Shown piece after piece: positions 8,473 to 19,052 of a DNA stretch of 64,000 nt (the first letter of the stretch is position 1; each line of letters begins with the position of its first letter). The position numbers were made by a program, and so were the translations under genes. Source of the stretch: Hyphomicrobiaceae bacterium (lineage in GTDB: Bacteria > Pseudomonadota > Alphaproteobacteria > Rhizobiales > Hyphomicrobiaceae); the NCBI GenBank assembly GCA_023384095.1, contig JAHDXT010000002.1, positions 186,001 to 250,000 of the forward strand, given 5' to 3'. Under the pieces are notes generated by a model. That model did not search any database, was not told where the DNA came from, and saw only the letters and a program-made list of their open reading frames with translations.

Positions 8473-9075
8473 ATGAACGCCATAACCGAGACTGCCGGGC
8501 GCGCGCTGGCCGCGGGTGCGGTGCTGACGCTCGTCATCCTGGCCGCGTGGCTGGCGCTGGCGGGCGCCGACCCGATCGGGTTCGCCTCCTTCCTGCTGCG
8601 CTGGGTGCACGTCCTCGCCGCCATGCTCTGGGTCGGATTGATCTGGTTCGTCAACTTCATCCAGCTTGCGGCGCTGCAGCAGGCGGACGAGCCGGGCCGG
8701 CGCACGCTGATGTCCGCCATTGTCCCGCGTGTCGCGCATTCCTTCCGGCACGCGTCGCACCTGACGGTGCTGAGCGGCGTGCTGCTGCTGGTGGCGAGCG
8801 GCTATCTGCTCGATTGGCTCGTGTTCTCGACCCCCGTCTACATCCCGCCGCTGCGCAACGCGCTGCTGTGGGCCGGCACGATCGGCGGGCTCGCGATGTG
8901 GGCCTTCGTGCACTTCATCATCTGGCCCAACCTCAGGATCGTGCTCGGCGAGACGCCCGCCGAGCCCGCGGCCAAGGAGCGGGCCAGAGTTCAGGTCAGG
9001 ACCTATGCCCGGCTCAACCTCGTCCTTGCCGTACCGGTGACGTTCGTCATGGTTGCCGCCCCCCACCTCCACTGA
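8473..9075 (+). CDS. PuuD-like (urate oxidase N-terminal-type) membrane protein
   Basis: The 200-residue protein has about five membrane segments. It matches the N-terminal membrane domain of PuuD-type urate hydroxylases: LRWVHVLAAMLWVGLIWFVN and HFIIWPNLRIVLG, with conserved histidines in WVH, RHASH and VHF. Full-length PuuD carries more helices and a C-terminal cytochrome c domain; both are missing, so urate oxidation cannot be assumed. A clear GGAGG (8462-8466) lies upstream of the ATG. No purine-catabolic genes are nearby. Confidence 0.8.
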   Translation: MNAITETAGRALAAGAVLTLVILAAWLALAGADPIGFASFLLRWVHVLAAMLWVGLIWFVNFIQLAALQQADEPGRRTLMSAIVPRVAHSFRHASHLTVLSGVLLLVASGYLLDWLVFSTPVYIPPLRNALLWAGTIGGLAMWAFVHFIIWPNLRIVLGETPAEPAAKERARVQVRTYARLNLVLAVPVTFVMVAAPHLH

Positions 9076-9076
9076 C

Positions 9077-9946
9077 GTGACAGAGACGGCGACAGCCGAC
9101 GCCGCCCCGTCGCCGGAGGACGTCGTCCGCCTGTCGGCGCGCGCCTCGGAGCGGGACCGCTATCTGGCCGCGCTGCTCGCACCGCGGCAGGTGCGGCAGG
9201 CCCTCGTCGCGCTCGCGGCCTTTGCCGGCGAGGTCGGGCGCATTCCGGCGTTCGTCAGCGAGCCGATGGTGGGCGAGATCCGCCTGCAGTGGTGGCGCGA
9301 GGCGCTCGAGAATGCCGATCCCGCCCTGCGCAGCGGCCATCCGGTGGCCGACGCCATGCGGGCCACGGCCGCGCAGCACGAGCTGCCGCTGGGGCTGCTG
9401 ATCGGGTTCATCGATGCACAGTCCGCCGGGCTATACGACGAGCCGATGACCGACGACCAGTCGCTGGCGGCGCATCTCGCCAAAACGGAAGGCGCCCTGT
9501 TCGAGCTGGCGCTGCGCATCCTGGGGGGGCGGGATGAGGCCGCGCGCGCCGCCGCATACGCGGCCGGCCAGGCCTACGGCCTCGCTCGCCTCCTGGTGGA
9601 GCTGCCGGCGCTGTGGGCGCAGGGGCGCTCGCTGATCCCGGTCTCCCGGCTGGCGGCCGCGGGGCTGACGCTCGCCGACATCCGGGCCGGCCTCCATACG
9701 GAGCGGCTGGCCCCCGTCCTGGCTGGGTTGGCCGGCGAGGCGCGCCTCCATCTCGCCGAGGCGCGGCGGCTCGACAGGAGCCTTGCTCCCGCGCAACACG
9801 CCGCAATCCTGCCCCTTGCCGTCGTAGAGCCCTATTTACGGGCTTTTGAGAGAGCGCGGCGCGATCCGCTCCGCGACCCGCTCGAGCTCCTGCCGGCGCG
9901 CCGGGTCTGGGCGCTCTGGCGATCCCGCTGGAGCGGGCGGTTCTGA
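9077..9946 (+). CDS. Squalene/phytoene synthase family protein lacking Asp-rich motifs
   Basis: The product is about 289 residues with the all-alpha prenyl synthase fold: RDRYLAALLAPRQVRQALVA, GEIRLQWWREAL, and a second helical block YGLARLLVELPALWAQGRSLIP. The two aspartate-rich metal-binding motifs of true synthases are not present: the first region reads AFAGEVGRIPAFVSEP. That is typical of NDUFAF6-like members implicated in complex I assembly in mitochondria. The GTG at 9077 sits directly after the preceding stop (TGACGTG). A TTG at 9053 inside the previous gene is an alternative; neither has a good ribosome-binding site. Confidence 0.82.
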   Translation: MTETATADAAPSPEDVVRLSARASERDRYLAALLAPRQVRQALVALAAFAGEVGRIPAFVSEPMVGEIRLQWWREALENADPALRSGHPVADAMRATAAQHELPLGLLIGFIDAQSAGLYDEPMTDDQSLAAHLAKTEGALFELALRILGGRDEAARAAAYAAGQAYGLARLLVELPALWAQGRSLIPVSRLAAAGLTLADIRAGLHTERLAPVLAGLAGEARLHLAEARRLDRSLAPAQHAAILPLAVVEPYLRAFERARRDPLRDPLELLPARRVWALWRSRWSGRF

Positions 9947-10002
9947 AAAGAACGACGGCGATGGATCCGCCGAGCTCCGACGTCTTGCGCCGAGGGGGAC
10001 GA

Positions 10003-11898
10003 ATGCTGCGCTACCGGATCACCGTGGGGCTGCTGCTCCTGACGATGAGCGCCGGCGCCTCGTGCGCCATGGCGAGCGAGGCGCGGATCTATCCGCACAT
10101 CGTCTGGCGAGTCGAAAACCCCTTCCGCTTCTTCGCCGACCCCGCCGACACCAAGGTTCACCGTGCGACCTTCCTCGAGCTGACGGACGAGGAGCACGAG
10201 ACGCCGGTGCTGGCGGCCGAGCGCGCGCTGGCCAAGCGCCATGCCGACGGCTGGGCCTCCGTGGTGCTCGGCCGGACCTGCTGGGAAGCGGAGAAGAACC
10301 GCCACATCTGCCCGGACGGGACCGACTATATCAATCCGCAGTCGCACGCCGTCGTCGCCGAGCTCAAAGGCATCCCCGATGCGGCATCCGTCGACTGCCT
10401 GTGGCTGACCTCCCCCAAGGGGCCGGACGCGCCGCGCGGGCAGGCCGTCACGGCCCGCTGCAGCGAGCCGGTCGAGCTCGACGTTCCCTATCCGAACGGG
10501 GCCCATGTCGCCGTCGAGGTAGGCGGGCGCGAGGTGGCCGCCACCGATGCGACCGTCACGGATCTCTTCATCGTCGGCATGGGCGACAGCTTCGGGTCCG
10601 GCGAGGGCAACCCCGATCTTCCGGTCCGCTTCTCGCGCGAGCGCACGGCCGCTTACGGCAACGGCTCGAATCCCGAGCTCGCCGGCTATCCAGTCCGGGT
10701 GGGCGGATGGCGGCAGATCGGCGACGACAAGTTCATCCAGGAGAACGCCCGCTGGCTCGATCAGGCGTGTCATCGCTCGCTCTACTCGCACCAGCTCCGC
10801 GCCGCCCTGCAGCTCTCGCTCGAGGACCCGCACCGGGCGGTGACGTTCGTCGGTATCGCCTGCTCGGGCGCCGAGGTCAGTGCCGGGCTTTTCCTGCGCT
10901 ACAAGGGTAACGAGTGGGTGTCGCACCCCCCCGAGCTGTCTCAGATCTCGGCCGTGGCCGAGGCCCAGTGCGGCAAGCACAAAGCTCCCCCCCACGACCT
11001 GCCCGAGGCCTATCACATCCGCGGCCGGATTCCCGAGCTGAAGGGCCTGGTGCTGCGCAAGTGCGAGGCCGAGCACGCGCGCAGGATAGACCTGCTGATG
11101 ATTTCGATCGGCGGCAACGACGTGGGCTTCTCGCGGCTCGTAGCCGATGCAGTCCTGACGGACAAATCCATGCTGAAGCGGCTGGGCGGCTGGCTCGGTC
11201 AGGTGGAGGGCGCGGCCGCCGCCAATGAACAGCTTGCCGTGCTCGACGCGCGCTACAAGTCGCTCAACCGGGCGATCCGCAACATCCTGCACGTGCCCTG
11301 GAACGAGAGCGACCGCATCCTGCTGACGGCCTATCCGGGGCTGGCGCTGCTGGAGGACGGCTCAACGGTGTGTCCCAGCGGCAGGGCGGGCATGGACGTG
11401 CTGCGCGACTTCAAGCTCAGCGCGGCCAAGGCGCGGGAGGGCAGCGCGTTGGCGGGGCGCCTCAACGCGGCCATGCGCGAATCCGCGCGCGAGCACGGCT
11501 GGAGCTTCGTGGAAAGCCATCGCAAGGCTTTCCTCGGACGCGGGATCTGCGCCGGGTGGAGCGACGCGGCGTTCTCGACGGCCGACGATCTGCGCTTGCC
11601 GCGCAACGTCAACGGCGTGTGGGAGCCCTACAACCCGGCCGATTACAAGCCCTATGCTTCCCGCCAGCGCTGGTTCAGGACACCAAACGACGCGTTCCTG
11701 ACGGGCAACTTCCATGTCTCGGCGTCGCTGCTGCAGAAGGTGCTGCGGGTGCAGACGCTGTCCTGGTTCCAGCTCGTGCTCGCCTCGACGTACTCCGGCG
11801 CCTTCCACCCGACCGCGGAGGGGCAGGCGGCGATCGCCGACGCCGTCGTCGAGACCGCGCGCGGTGTTCTGGCCAAGTACGAGAACGAGCGGATGTGA
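10003..11898 (+). CDS. Secreted SGNH/GDSL-type hydrolase
   Basis: The 631-residue product begins with a signal peptide (MLRYRITVGLLLLTMSAGAS), so it is exported. An N-terminal beta-rich domain of about 170 residues precedes the SGNH core. Block I is GMGDSFGSGEGNP with the nucleophile Ser, block III is ISIGGNDVGFS, and the C-terminal catalytic His lies in FHPTAEGQ. These are the residues of lipase/esterase-type hydrolases. Several cysteines suggest disulfides. GGGGG just upstream of the ATG at 10003 supports this start over 9961. The substrate is unknown. Confidence 0.87.
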   Translation: MLRYRITVGLLLLTMSAGASCAMASEARIYPHIVWRVENPFRFFADPADTKVHRATFLELTDEEHETPVLAAERALAKRHADGWASVVLGRTCWEAEKNRHICPDGTDYINPQSHAVVAELKGIPDAASVDCLWLTSPKGPDAPRGQAVTARCSEPVELDVPYPNGAHVAVEVGGREVAATDATVTDLFIVGMGDSFGSGEGNPDLPVRFSRERTAAYGNGSNPELAGYPVRVGGWRQIGDDKFIQENARWLDQACHRSLYSHQLRAALQLSLEDPHRAVTFVGIACSGAEVSAGLFLRYKGNEWVSHPPELSQISAVAEAQCGKHKAPPHDLPEAYHIRGRIPELKGLVLRKCEAEHARRIDLLMISIGGNDVGFSRLVADAVLTDKSMLKRLGGWLGQVEGAAAANEQLAVLDARYKSLNRAIRNILHVPWNESDRILLTAYPGLALLEDGSTVCPSGRAGMDVLRDFKLSAAKAREGSALAGRLNAAMRESAREHGWSFVESHRKAFLGRGICAGWSDAAFSTADDLRLPRNVNGVWEPYNPADYKPYASRQRWFRTPNDAFLTGNFHVSASLLQKVLRVQTLSWFQLVLASTYSGAFHPTAEGQAAIADAVVETARGVLAKYENERM

Positions 11899-11902
11899 GG
11901 GT

Positions 11903-11996
11903 GGAAGCGAATAGCGAGTAGCAAATAGCGAGTAGCGAGTAGGAAGCAGCCATTCCCCATTCGCTATTCGCTCTCCTCCATTCGCAATTCGCTTCC
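11903..11996. repeat. Imperfect inverted repeat built from AATAGCGAGTAGC-like units
   Basis: Between two convergent genes lies a markedly less GC-rich element. The left arm has direct repeats of AATAGCGAGTAGC-like units (11903-11944). The right arm has ATTCGCTATTCGCT-like units (11952-11996). The ends GGAAGCGAAT and ATTCGCTTCC are exact inverse complements, so the whole can fold as a long imperfect hairpin. The right arm overlaps the last codons of trmFO. It may act as a bidirectional terminator or be a dispersed intergenic repeat. Confidence 0.75.
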
Positions 11997-13382
11997 TTCC
12001 AACCAGGCTCCCAGCTCCTCCAGCGCCCTAACGGCGATGGCGCGCTTCTTCGCGCGTCCGCGCTCCTTGCCCTTGAGCCGCCGGCCGCCCCCGTCCAGCT
12101 CCAGTGGCGGGAACAGCCCGAAGTTGACGTTCATCGGCTGGAACGAGCGCGGTCCGGCCTCGATGCGGTCCTCCGCCAGGTGCCCGCCGGTGATATGCCC
12201 GATGAGTGCGCCGAAAGCGGTCGCCGCCGGAGGCGGTAAAGGCTGCCGCCCGCGCCGCTCGGCGGCGGCGAAGCGCCCGGCCAGCAGCCCGATGGCGGCG
12301 CTCTCGACGTAGCCCTCGACGCCGGTGACCTGCCCGGCGAATCGCAGGCGCGGCGCCGCCAGGAGACGCAGGCTGCCGTCGAGCAGCTTGGGGCTATTCA
12401 GGAACGTGTTGCGGTGCAGCCCGCCCAGCCGCGCGAACTCGGCGTTCTCGAGCCCCGGGATCGTGCGGAAGATGCGGACCTGCTCGCCGTGCTTCAGCTT
12501 GGTCTGGAACCCGACCATGTTCCACAATGTGCCGAGCGCATTGTCCTGCCTGAGCTGCACGACGGCGTAAGGCCGCTCGCCGCCCTTGTGCGGGTTCGAC
12601 AGCCCGACCGGCTTCATGGGGCCGAACCGCAGCGTTTCGGCGCCGCGCTCCGCCATCACCTCGATCGGCAGGCAGCCCTCGAAGTAGGGCGTGCTCGTCT
12701 CCCACTCCTTGAACGAGGTCTTCTCGCCGGCGATCAGTGCTTCGACGAAGCGCTCGTACTCGGCCCTGGTCATCGGGCAGTTGATATAGTCGGCGCCGGT
12801 GCCCGCCGGGCCCGGCTTGTCGTAGCGCGACTGCCGCCAGGCGACCGACATGTCGATGGTCTCGGAGTGCACGATCGGCGCGATGGCGTCGAAGAAGGCG
12901 AGCGCATCCTCGCCGGTGAGGCCGAGTACCGCCTGGCTCAGCGCCGGCGACGTCAGCGGGCCGGTGGCGATGATGACGCTGTCCCAGTCCTCCGGGGGCA
13001 GGCCGGACACCTCGCCCCGCTCGACCCGCACCAGAGGAAGGGCCGTGAGCCTTGCCGTCACCTCGGCCGAGAAACCGTCCCGGTCGACGGCCAGCGCGCC
13101 GCCCGCCGGCAGCTTGTGCCGGTCCGCGGCGGACATCACGAGGGAGCCGGCCCGACGCATCTCCTCGTGCAGCAGCCCGACGGCGTTCGTCTCCCAGTCG
13201 TCGGAGCGGAACGAATTGGAGCAGACGAGCTCGGCGAGCCCGTCCGTCTTATGGGCTTCGGTGCCGGTCAGTGGCCGCATCTCGTGCAGGACGACCGGAA
13301 CTCCGGCGCGCGCGATCTGCCAGGCCGCCTCCGAGCCGGCAAGCCCGCCGCCGATCACATGGATGGGCCCGGATGTGGCCAT
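11964..13382 (-). CDS. trmFO: tRNA U54 methyltransferase TrmFO
   Basis: The 472-residue enzyme is the FAD- and methylenetetrahydrofolate-dependent tRNA (uracil-54) methyltransferase TrmFO (Gid). Visible features are the N-terminal FAD-binding [16 protein letters not shown], the family stretch [36 protein letters not shown], and the C-terminal [20 protein letters not shown] with [13 protein letters not shown]. It fully matches the family length. The last residues (SELRMEESE) are encoded by the repeat element at 11903-11996, which has evidently set the stop codon. Confidence 0.96.
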   Translation of the reverse strand: MATSGPIHVIGGGLAGSEAAWQIARAGVPVVLHEMRPLTGTEAHKTDGLAELVCSNSFRSDDWETNAVGLLHEEMRRAGSLVMSAADRHKLPAGGALAVDRDGFSAEVTARLTALPLVRVERGEVSGLPPEDWDSVIIATGPLTSPALSQAVLGLTGEDALAFFDAIAPIVHSETIDMSVAWRQSRYDKPGPAGTGADYINCPMTRAEYERFVEALIAGEKTSFKEWETSTPYFEGCLPIEVMAERGAETLRFGPMKPVGLSNPHKGGERPYAVVQLRQDNALGTLWNMVGFQTKLKHGEQVRIFRTIPGLENAEFARLGGLHRNTFLNSPKLLDGSLRLLAAPRLRFAGQVTGVEGYVESAAIGLLAGRFAAAERRGRQPLPPPAATAFGALIGHITGGHLAEDRIEAGPRSFQPMNVNFGLFPPLELDGGGRRLKGKERGRAKKRAIAVRALEELGAWLEGSELRMEESE

Positions 13383-13506
13383 GGTGCTGCAATCTACTCG
13401 AAAAGCTCCGCGCTCTCAACGCACTGGGTGTTTTACTCCGAATCGCCGAGATAGTAAGAATGGCGGCGCTGGAGCGCGCCGGGGCGGCTGCGGCGGATCG
13501 AAGCCT

Positions 13507-14172
13507 ATGGGGGGCGCGAGGGGAATGCTCGGACGGGGGTTTTGGGTTGGAATCCTGGTCGCGCTGGCCGCCGGCGGCTGCTCCTATGAGCACGCGCTGG
13601 GCGTGGACCATTATTCCGTCTTCAATGTCAAGGCGCCGAGCGATGCCACCGTCAGCGTCTGCCACGGCTATGGCTGCCGGACGCAGACGAAGTTCACCTT
13701 CACGCCGGCCGATGTCGCCGAGATCAAGAAGCTGATGGCGAAGACGAGAAAGTCGGACACGCCTGCCGAGGAGCGGCGTGCCGTCGCCTACGCCGTCGGC
13801 TGGATGGAGCGGCGCGTGGGCGACTCCATCGGCACCAAGGACGACCGTGCGGGAATGGACTTCGCCGCCTCCGGCGATCCGACCCAGCAGGACTGCGTCG
13901 ACGAAGCGACCAACACCACCAGCTATCTGACCGTGCTGCAGAACCAGAAGCTGCTGAAGCACCACGCCGTGGGCAAGCCCTTCGCCAAGGAGAACTTCCT
14001 GCGCGGGGTGGCCGGCTGGACGCACTGGACGGCCACCCTCGACGAGAACGGCAGCGGCAAGCGCTGGGCCGTCGATAGCTGGATCTATGCCAACGGCGAG
14101 AACCCCGCCGTGGTCGAGGCGGAGAAGTGGTACATCGCCTCGCTCGCCGAGCTGCCGAAGCCGACGCGCTGA
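13507..14172 (+). CDS. Putative lipoprotein, conserved-looking, unknown function
   Basis: This is a 221-residue product with an N-terminal membrane segment ending LVALAAGGCSYEH, a plausible lipobox with the acylated Cys about 26 residues in. The mature part contains SVCHGYGCRTQTKFTF and QDCVDEATNTTSYLTVLQ, giving three cysteines that may form disulfides, and a C-terminal GKRWAVDSWIYANGENP. I do not recognise a named domain. A second in-frame ATG at 13525 would shorten it by six residues. It is divergent from trmFO. Confidence 0.7.
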   Translation: MGGARGMLGRGFWVGILVALAAGGCSYEHALGVDHYSVFNVKAPSDATVSVCHGYGCRTQTKFTFTPADVAEIKKLMAKTRKSDTPAEERRAVAYAVGWMERRVGDSIGTKDDRAGMDFAASGDPTQQDCVDEATNTTSYLTVLQNQKLLKHHAVGKPFAKENFLRGVAGWTHWTATLDENGSGKRWAVDSWIYANGENPAVVEAEKWYIASLAELPKPTR

Positions 14173-14282
14173 TGCCGTCCCTTGAGCGCACGATCGCTCA
14201 ACCGTGGTCGAGCCGGCGTATGGACGCGCTCGATGGTCGAAAGGCCAGCCGCATTCGTCAGGGGCTTGTCGGTTGGATGCGA

Positions 14283-14299
14283 GATATACTATGTATATC
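14283..14299. promoter_or_regulatory. Palindromic operator of the toxin-antitoxin pair
   Basis: GATATAC-TAT-GTATATC is a perfect palindrome with 7-bp arms and a 3-bp centre. It sits 18 bp upstream of the antitoxin ATG and overlaps AT-rich, -10-like sequence (TATACT). AbrB/MazE-type antitoxins repress their own promoter at such sites, so this is the likely autoregulatory operator. The operator role is inference from position and symmetry. Confidence 0.65.
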
Positions 14300-14570
14300 C
14301 CGGAAAGGATATGGTCCATGCAAGTCCGCGTTTCCAGGTGGGGCAACAGTCTTGCCGTGCGGCTGCCGAAGGCAGTGGCTGAAGATCTGCGTCTCGAAGA
14401 GGGGCAGGCCGTCGAGCTTGTCGTCGAATCCGGTGCGATCAAGCTGAAACCCAAGGAGACAGCGCCTCGCTACCGGCTTGAGGAGCTCGTTGCTGAAATG
14501 GACATGCTTGGGCCGGAGAATGCCCCGCCTTACGAGGATTGGGGAATTCTGCCCTCCGAATGGCCCGACG

Positions 14571-16000
<1,430 letters not shown>

Positions 16001-16003
16001 GCG

Positions 16004-16038
16004 CCGGAGGGCTCCGGCTCATCCCGGAGCCCTTCCGG
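16004..16038 (+). terminator. Strong hairpin after ilvC, likely bidirectional terminator
   Basis: CCGGAGGGCTCCGG (16004-16017) and CCGGAGCCCTTCCGG (16024-16038) pair along their whole length with a single bulged base and a six-base loop. The hairpin starts four bases after the ilvC stop and lies 30 bp from the end of the convergent outer-membrane gene. The T-run after it is short (TTCG), so termination is inferred from position and stem strength. Confidence 0.7.
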
Positions 16039-16068
16039 TTCGAAATCGTCTCGGACGTGCCGGCCCCG

Positions 16069-16845
16069 CTATTTCAGCGGAATGAGCGGCAACTCGCGAT
16101 CGTGGCGGAACTTGTAGCTGAGGCGCGCCATGACCGTGTGCACTATCACGTCACTGTCGACCTTGAAGGGAATATCGAGAGAGTCGTGTCCCCGATGGTC
16201 GGCTTCGCCGAGATCGAGATAGCCATACTCGAAGCCCAGCACGAGGTCGGGCGAAACGAGGTACTCGAGCCCGGCGCCGACGGTCCAGCCGTGATGCGTC
16301 TTCTCCTCGGACGCAGTCACAAGGAAAAGCGGGTCGCGCGCGGTGATCTCGACGCTGGCGCCTGCATAACCGGCTTTCACGTACGTCAGCACCGGGCCCC
16401 AGTCGTAGCCGAGCCGGCCGGTGGCGGTCCACAGCATCTCGATGTCCGTCGTCAAACGGTCGCCGGGCCAGAACGGGCTTTTCGAGGTCTCGCTGATATC
16501 GGCGCCCGAGAGCGTCGCCTCCAGTCCCCACACGAGCCGGCCGGTCTGACGGTTGAAACCGACATGCCCGCCGACGATGCCACCCTCGGGGTCGTGATCG
16601 AAGCGGTCGCCCGCCAACAGGTTGAAGCTGGTCCAGTTTTTGAACCGCCAGTCCGCCTCGCCCCAGCCATAGCCGGCGTGCAGGCCGATATAGATGCCGC
16701 TCCAGACGATCGGCGGCGGCGCGTAGAGAGGCTCGTCCTTGAGCCCGCCGTAGATCGGATAACCGCCGTCGGCGAGCACGGGCGACGTGATCAACGCTCC
16801 GGCAACTGCAAGGCCGGCGACGCTGCAAGCAACTGACTTCGACAC
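16069..16845 (-). CDS. Omp25/Omp31-like outer-membrane beta-barrel protein
   Basis: The 258-residue protein has a signal peptide (AVAGALITSPVLA before DGG) and an eight-strand-type barrel. Typical strands are WSGIYIGLHAGYGWGEADW, GGHVGFNRQTGRLVWGLEA, LWTATGRLGYDWGPVLTYVK, GWTVGAGLEYLVSPDLVLGF and the final HTVMARLSYKF. This matches the porin family of alphaproteobacterial Omp25/Omp31/RopB proteins, which sit in the outer membrane. Translation begins at a GTG with GGAGG about ten bases upstream. Confidence 0.88.
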   Translation of the reverse strand: MSKSVACSVAGLAVAGALITSPVLADGGYPIYGGLKDEPLYAPPPIVWSGIYIGLHAGYGWGEADWRFKNWTSFNLLAGDRFDHDPEGGIVGGHVGFNRQTGRLVWGLEATLSGADISETSKSPFWPGDRLTTDIEMLWTATGRLGYDWGPVLTYVKAGYAGASVEITARDPLFLVTASEEKTHHGWTVGAGLEYLVSPDLVLGFEYGYLDLGEADHRGHDSLDIPFKVDSDVIVHTVMARLSYKFRHDRELPLIPLK

Positions 16846-17168
16846 GGGGGAGTCCCTCCATTCAGCAGAAGCCCGCGAGGGCCCCTGACAGCTACTGCCC
16901 TGACGCCATCGGGATCGCTCTCCCCCAGCGGCCCCATGCGTGATTCGTAACGCGATGCATCGGCGGCGATCAACGCGTCGGCAGCAGAACTAGTGGGCAG
17001 CCGTTAAGTTTGCGTTAGGCTCGCGACGGCCTGGGCGCGCGGAAATCCACGATCGGCGGGCGTTTCGGGGGCTGATGCTCGATCGCCGCAGTTGTGATGT
17101 GGCAACTCAAGGTTGTGCAAATCGAGCTTATCAACAACATCGCAACTACCCGCTCGCGCGCGGCGCGC
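16846..17168. other. Intergenic region with promoter space for the porin gene
   Basis: These 323 bp lie between the porin start and the end of the SRAP gene, both on the minus strand. The porin promoter must be here but I cannot place its boxes. Near the left gene end an imperfect inverted repeat (GTTGTGATGT at 17091-17100, ACATCGCAAC at 17137-17146) lies in a locally AT-richer stretch and might take part in termination of the SRAP transcript. No gene is seen. Confidence 0.5.
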
Positions 17169-17834
17169 TCACGAGGCGCCGGCGAGCAGGTCCTGGCGCT
17201 CCGCCCCTGCCTGAACGATGCGCATGGCGTCGGGATCGAAGCTCCGGACCAGCGCAAAAGCTTCCTGCGGCGACCCGCTGAGCCAGGTCTCGAACTGCGC
17301 CTCGTCGCTGAGCAGCACGGGCATGCGCTCGTGGTTGACGGTGGCCACGAGCGCGTTCGGCAGCGTGGTCATGAAGCTGAACACGTCGAGCTCGACGCTG
17401 GGCGCGCCCGACTTGAGCGGCCCCTTCCAGCGTCGCCAGATCCCCGGGAAGGCGAACAGCGGCCTCGGCTCCTCGCCGCGCAGTGCGAACCAATGCCAGG
17501 TGGCCGGCCGCTCGCCCTTGGGCTCGCAGAAGGAGGAGGCCGGCACCAGGCACCGCCGGCGCTCGAAGGAGTCGCGCCAGAATGGGCTGGTGAATACCTT
17601 GTCGTCGCGCACGTTGGTCACGCGCTTGGGGGCGCGGCCCTCCTGAGCCAGCACGAAGCCCCACGACAGCATCGCGGTCTCCCGCTCCCCGTCCGCGGCC
17701 TTGCGCACGACGGGCGCATGGTGGCCGGGGAAAATCGCGGGCAGCGGCTCGAAGGCTGCCGAGCGGTTGTGCGCGACCCGGAAGAGCCGGCGGACGGCCT
17801 CGGGCGATCGGGTGATCGAATAGAGATTGCACAT
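17169..17834 (-). CDS. yedK: SRAP-family protein YedK (abasic-site DNA-protein crosslink protein)
   Basis: The 221-residue product belongs to the HMCES/YedK family, which captures abasic sites in single-stranded DNA through a thiazolidine link to the N-terminal cysteine. All active-site residues are visible: Cys2 directly after the initiator Met, Asn74 in RVTNVRDDK, Glu104 in SSFCEPKG, and His168 in TVNHERMPVLL. The gene stands alone. No LexA-type site was recognised in front of it. Confidence 0.95.
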   Translation of the reverse strand: MCNLYSITRSPEAVRRLFRVAHNRSAAFEPLPAIFPGHHAPVVRKAADGERETAMLSWGFVLAQEGRAPKRVTNVRDDKVFTSPFWRDSFERRRCLVPASSFCEPKGERPATWHWFALRGEEPRPLFAFPGIWRRWKGPLKSGAPSVELDVFSFMTTLPNALVATVNHERMPVLLSDEAQFETWLSGSPQEAFALVRSFDPDAMRIVQAGAERQDLLAGAS

Positions 17835-17858
17835 GGTGCCTTGAATGCACCCAAGCCG

Positions 17859-17885
17859 CGGGCGATCGCAAGCTCCGATCGCCCG
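17859..17885 (-). terminator. Perfect 10-bp hairpin between two minus-strand genes
   Basis: CGGGCGATCG (17859-17868), a seven-base loop, and CGATCGCCCG (17876-17885) pair perfectly. It sits after the acyltransferase gene stop and 24 bp before the yedK ATG, reading on the minus strand. No T-run follows, so it could be a terminator, or a structure in the yedK leader. Confidence 0.5.
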
Positions 17886-17932
17886 GGGTATCGCTCCTGT
17901 GTGTCGCGAATTCGCAGGACAGTCGTCGCTGC

Positions 17933-18955
17933 TCAGGATCGGCGCCGCGCAATCAGCGCTTGCGCCAGCGTCGGCAGGGCAGGGAGCCGCGAGCTCATGA
18001 CGCGCCGGGCGACAGGAGCGAGCATCCGGCCCAATCCGTTGAGCGGCTCGACGCTCCGGCCGACCAGTGTGACCTCCTCTCCGCCCATCTTCTTCTTGAA
18101 GGCGTAGGTGCCGGGATTGCCTTTCGGGTCTATGCCTTCGAGGTCATAGCAGGTGCAGCCTTTTCCGAGCGCCGACTCGATGACGGCCCAGTGCAGGGCT
18201 TCTCCCGGATGCCGCCTGCTGAACGCGCGATTGCTGGCGCCGCCCATGTAATGGACCGATTTCCCGCAGCGCAGGATGAGCGCGCCTGCCGCGATCTGCC
18301 CTTCGCACATGGCGAGGAAGAGCTCGGCCTCGGCCGCATCCGAACGGGGCGCGGTGACGAGGCGCAGGATCAGCTCCGGCGTGGTGCGAATCCGGAAGCC
18401 CTTGACCTCGCCGATATGGGTACACAGGCGAAAGTACTCCGCGACCAGGGCCGGGTCGCAAGTCGTGCTCACGGCGATGCCGCGCCGTTGCGCTTTCATG
18501 ACGCCGTTGCGCCAGTGCGTTTGCAGGCCTCGCCACAACCGGTCTCGCCCGACGGAGAGGTCGATCCAGATCGTCTGCGGGCGCTCGCGCCCGTCCGCTC
18601 CGCCTTCGTCCGCGCGGCTGGCGCGCCACGGGTCCGATACCGCCAGGAAAAAACCCCGGCCCGACAGCCATTCCACGACCTCGGCACGGAGCCGGCCCGG
18701 CTCAGGGACGAGGGCCGCACTGCCTGGACCGCGCCGGATCCAGGCGAGCCTGCCCAGGCCGGTGATCTCGCGTTCCTCGATGCGGACCATCTGCGCGACC
18801 TCGCCGCCGCTGCGGACGAGCAGACGGTGGTCGCGCACGCCGAGGACATCGCATTGCGCGTCTCCCCACAGCGCCGACTGCCACGGATGCCCGCCCAGCC
18901 GCGCGAGCTCCCGATCCCAGGTCTCGCCGGCATCGCCGATCTCGAGCTGCCCCAT
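17933..18955 (-). CDS. FemAB/GNAT-fold acyltransferase of the polysaccharide locus
   Basis: The 340-residue protein resembles FemAB-type peptidyl/acyl transferases with two GNAT-like halves. The diagnostic C-terminal stretch is YDLEGIDPKGNPGTYAFKKK then MGGEEVTLVGR; LFLAMCEGQIAAGALILRCG is the acceptor-domain strand pair. Relatives attach amino acids to lipid II or act in polysaccharide loci with a NodB-type deacetylase, which is the next gene upstream here. GGAG five bases before the ATG at 18955 supports this start; the frame is open to 19027. The donor and acceptor are unknown. Confidence 0.78.
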   Translation of the reverse strand: MGQLEIGDAGETWDRELARLGGHPWQSALWGDAQCDVLGVRDHRLLVRSGGEVAQMVRIEEREITGLGRLAWIRRGPGSAALVPEPGRLRAEVVEWLSGRGFFLAVSDPWRASRADEGGADGRERPQTIWIDLSVGRDRLWRGLQTHWRNGVMKAQRRGIAVSTTCDPALVAEYFRLCTHIGEVKGFRIRTTPELILRLVTAPRSDAAEAELFLAMCEGQIAAGALILRCGKSVHYMGGASNRAFSRRHPGEALHWAVIESALGKGCTCYDLEGIDPKGNPGTYAFKKKMGGEEVTLVGRSVEPLNGLGRMLAPVARRVMSSRLPALPTLAQALIARRRS

Positions 18956-19052
18956 GCAATCTCCGTCCCGGAACCGTGGCTTCTCTTCGACAGTAGAATT
19001 CGCGGAAATGCCGGCAAACACCGGCATTCGAGGTAGTCGTGGCCGCGCCGGC

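Noticed and set aside
9832-11292. 486-codon minus-strand frame over the SGNH hydrolase
   Set aside because: No motif is present, the composition is shadow-like, and the plus strand carries a signal peptide and a catalytic triad.
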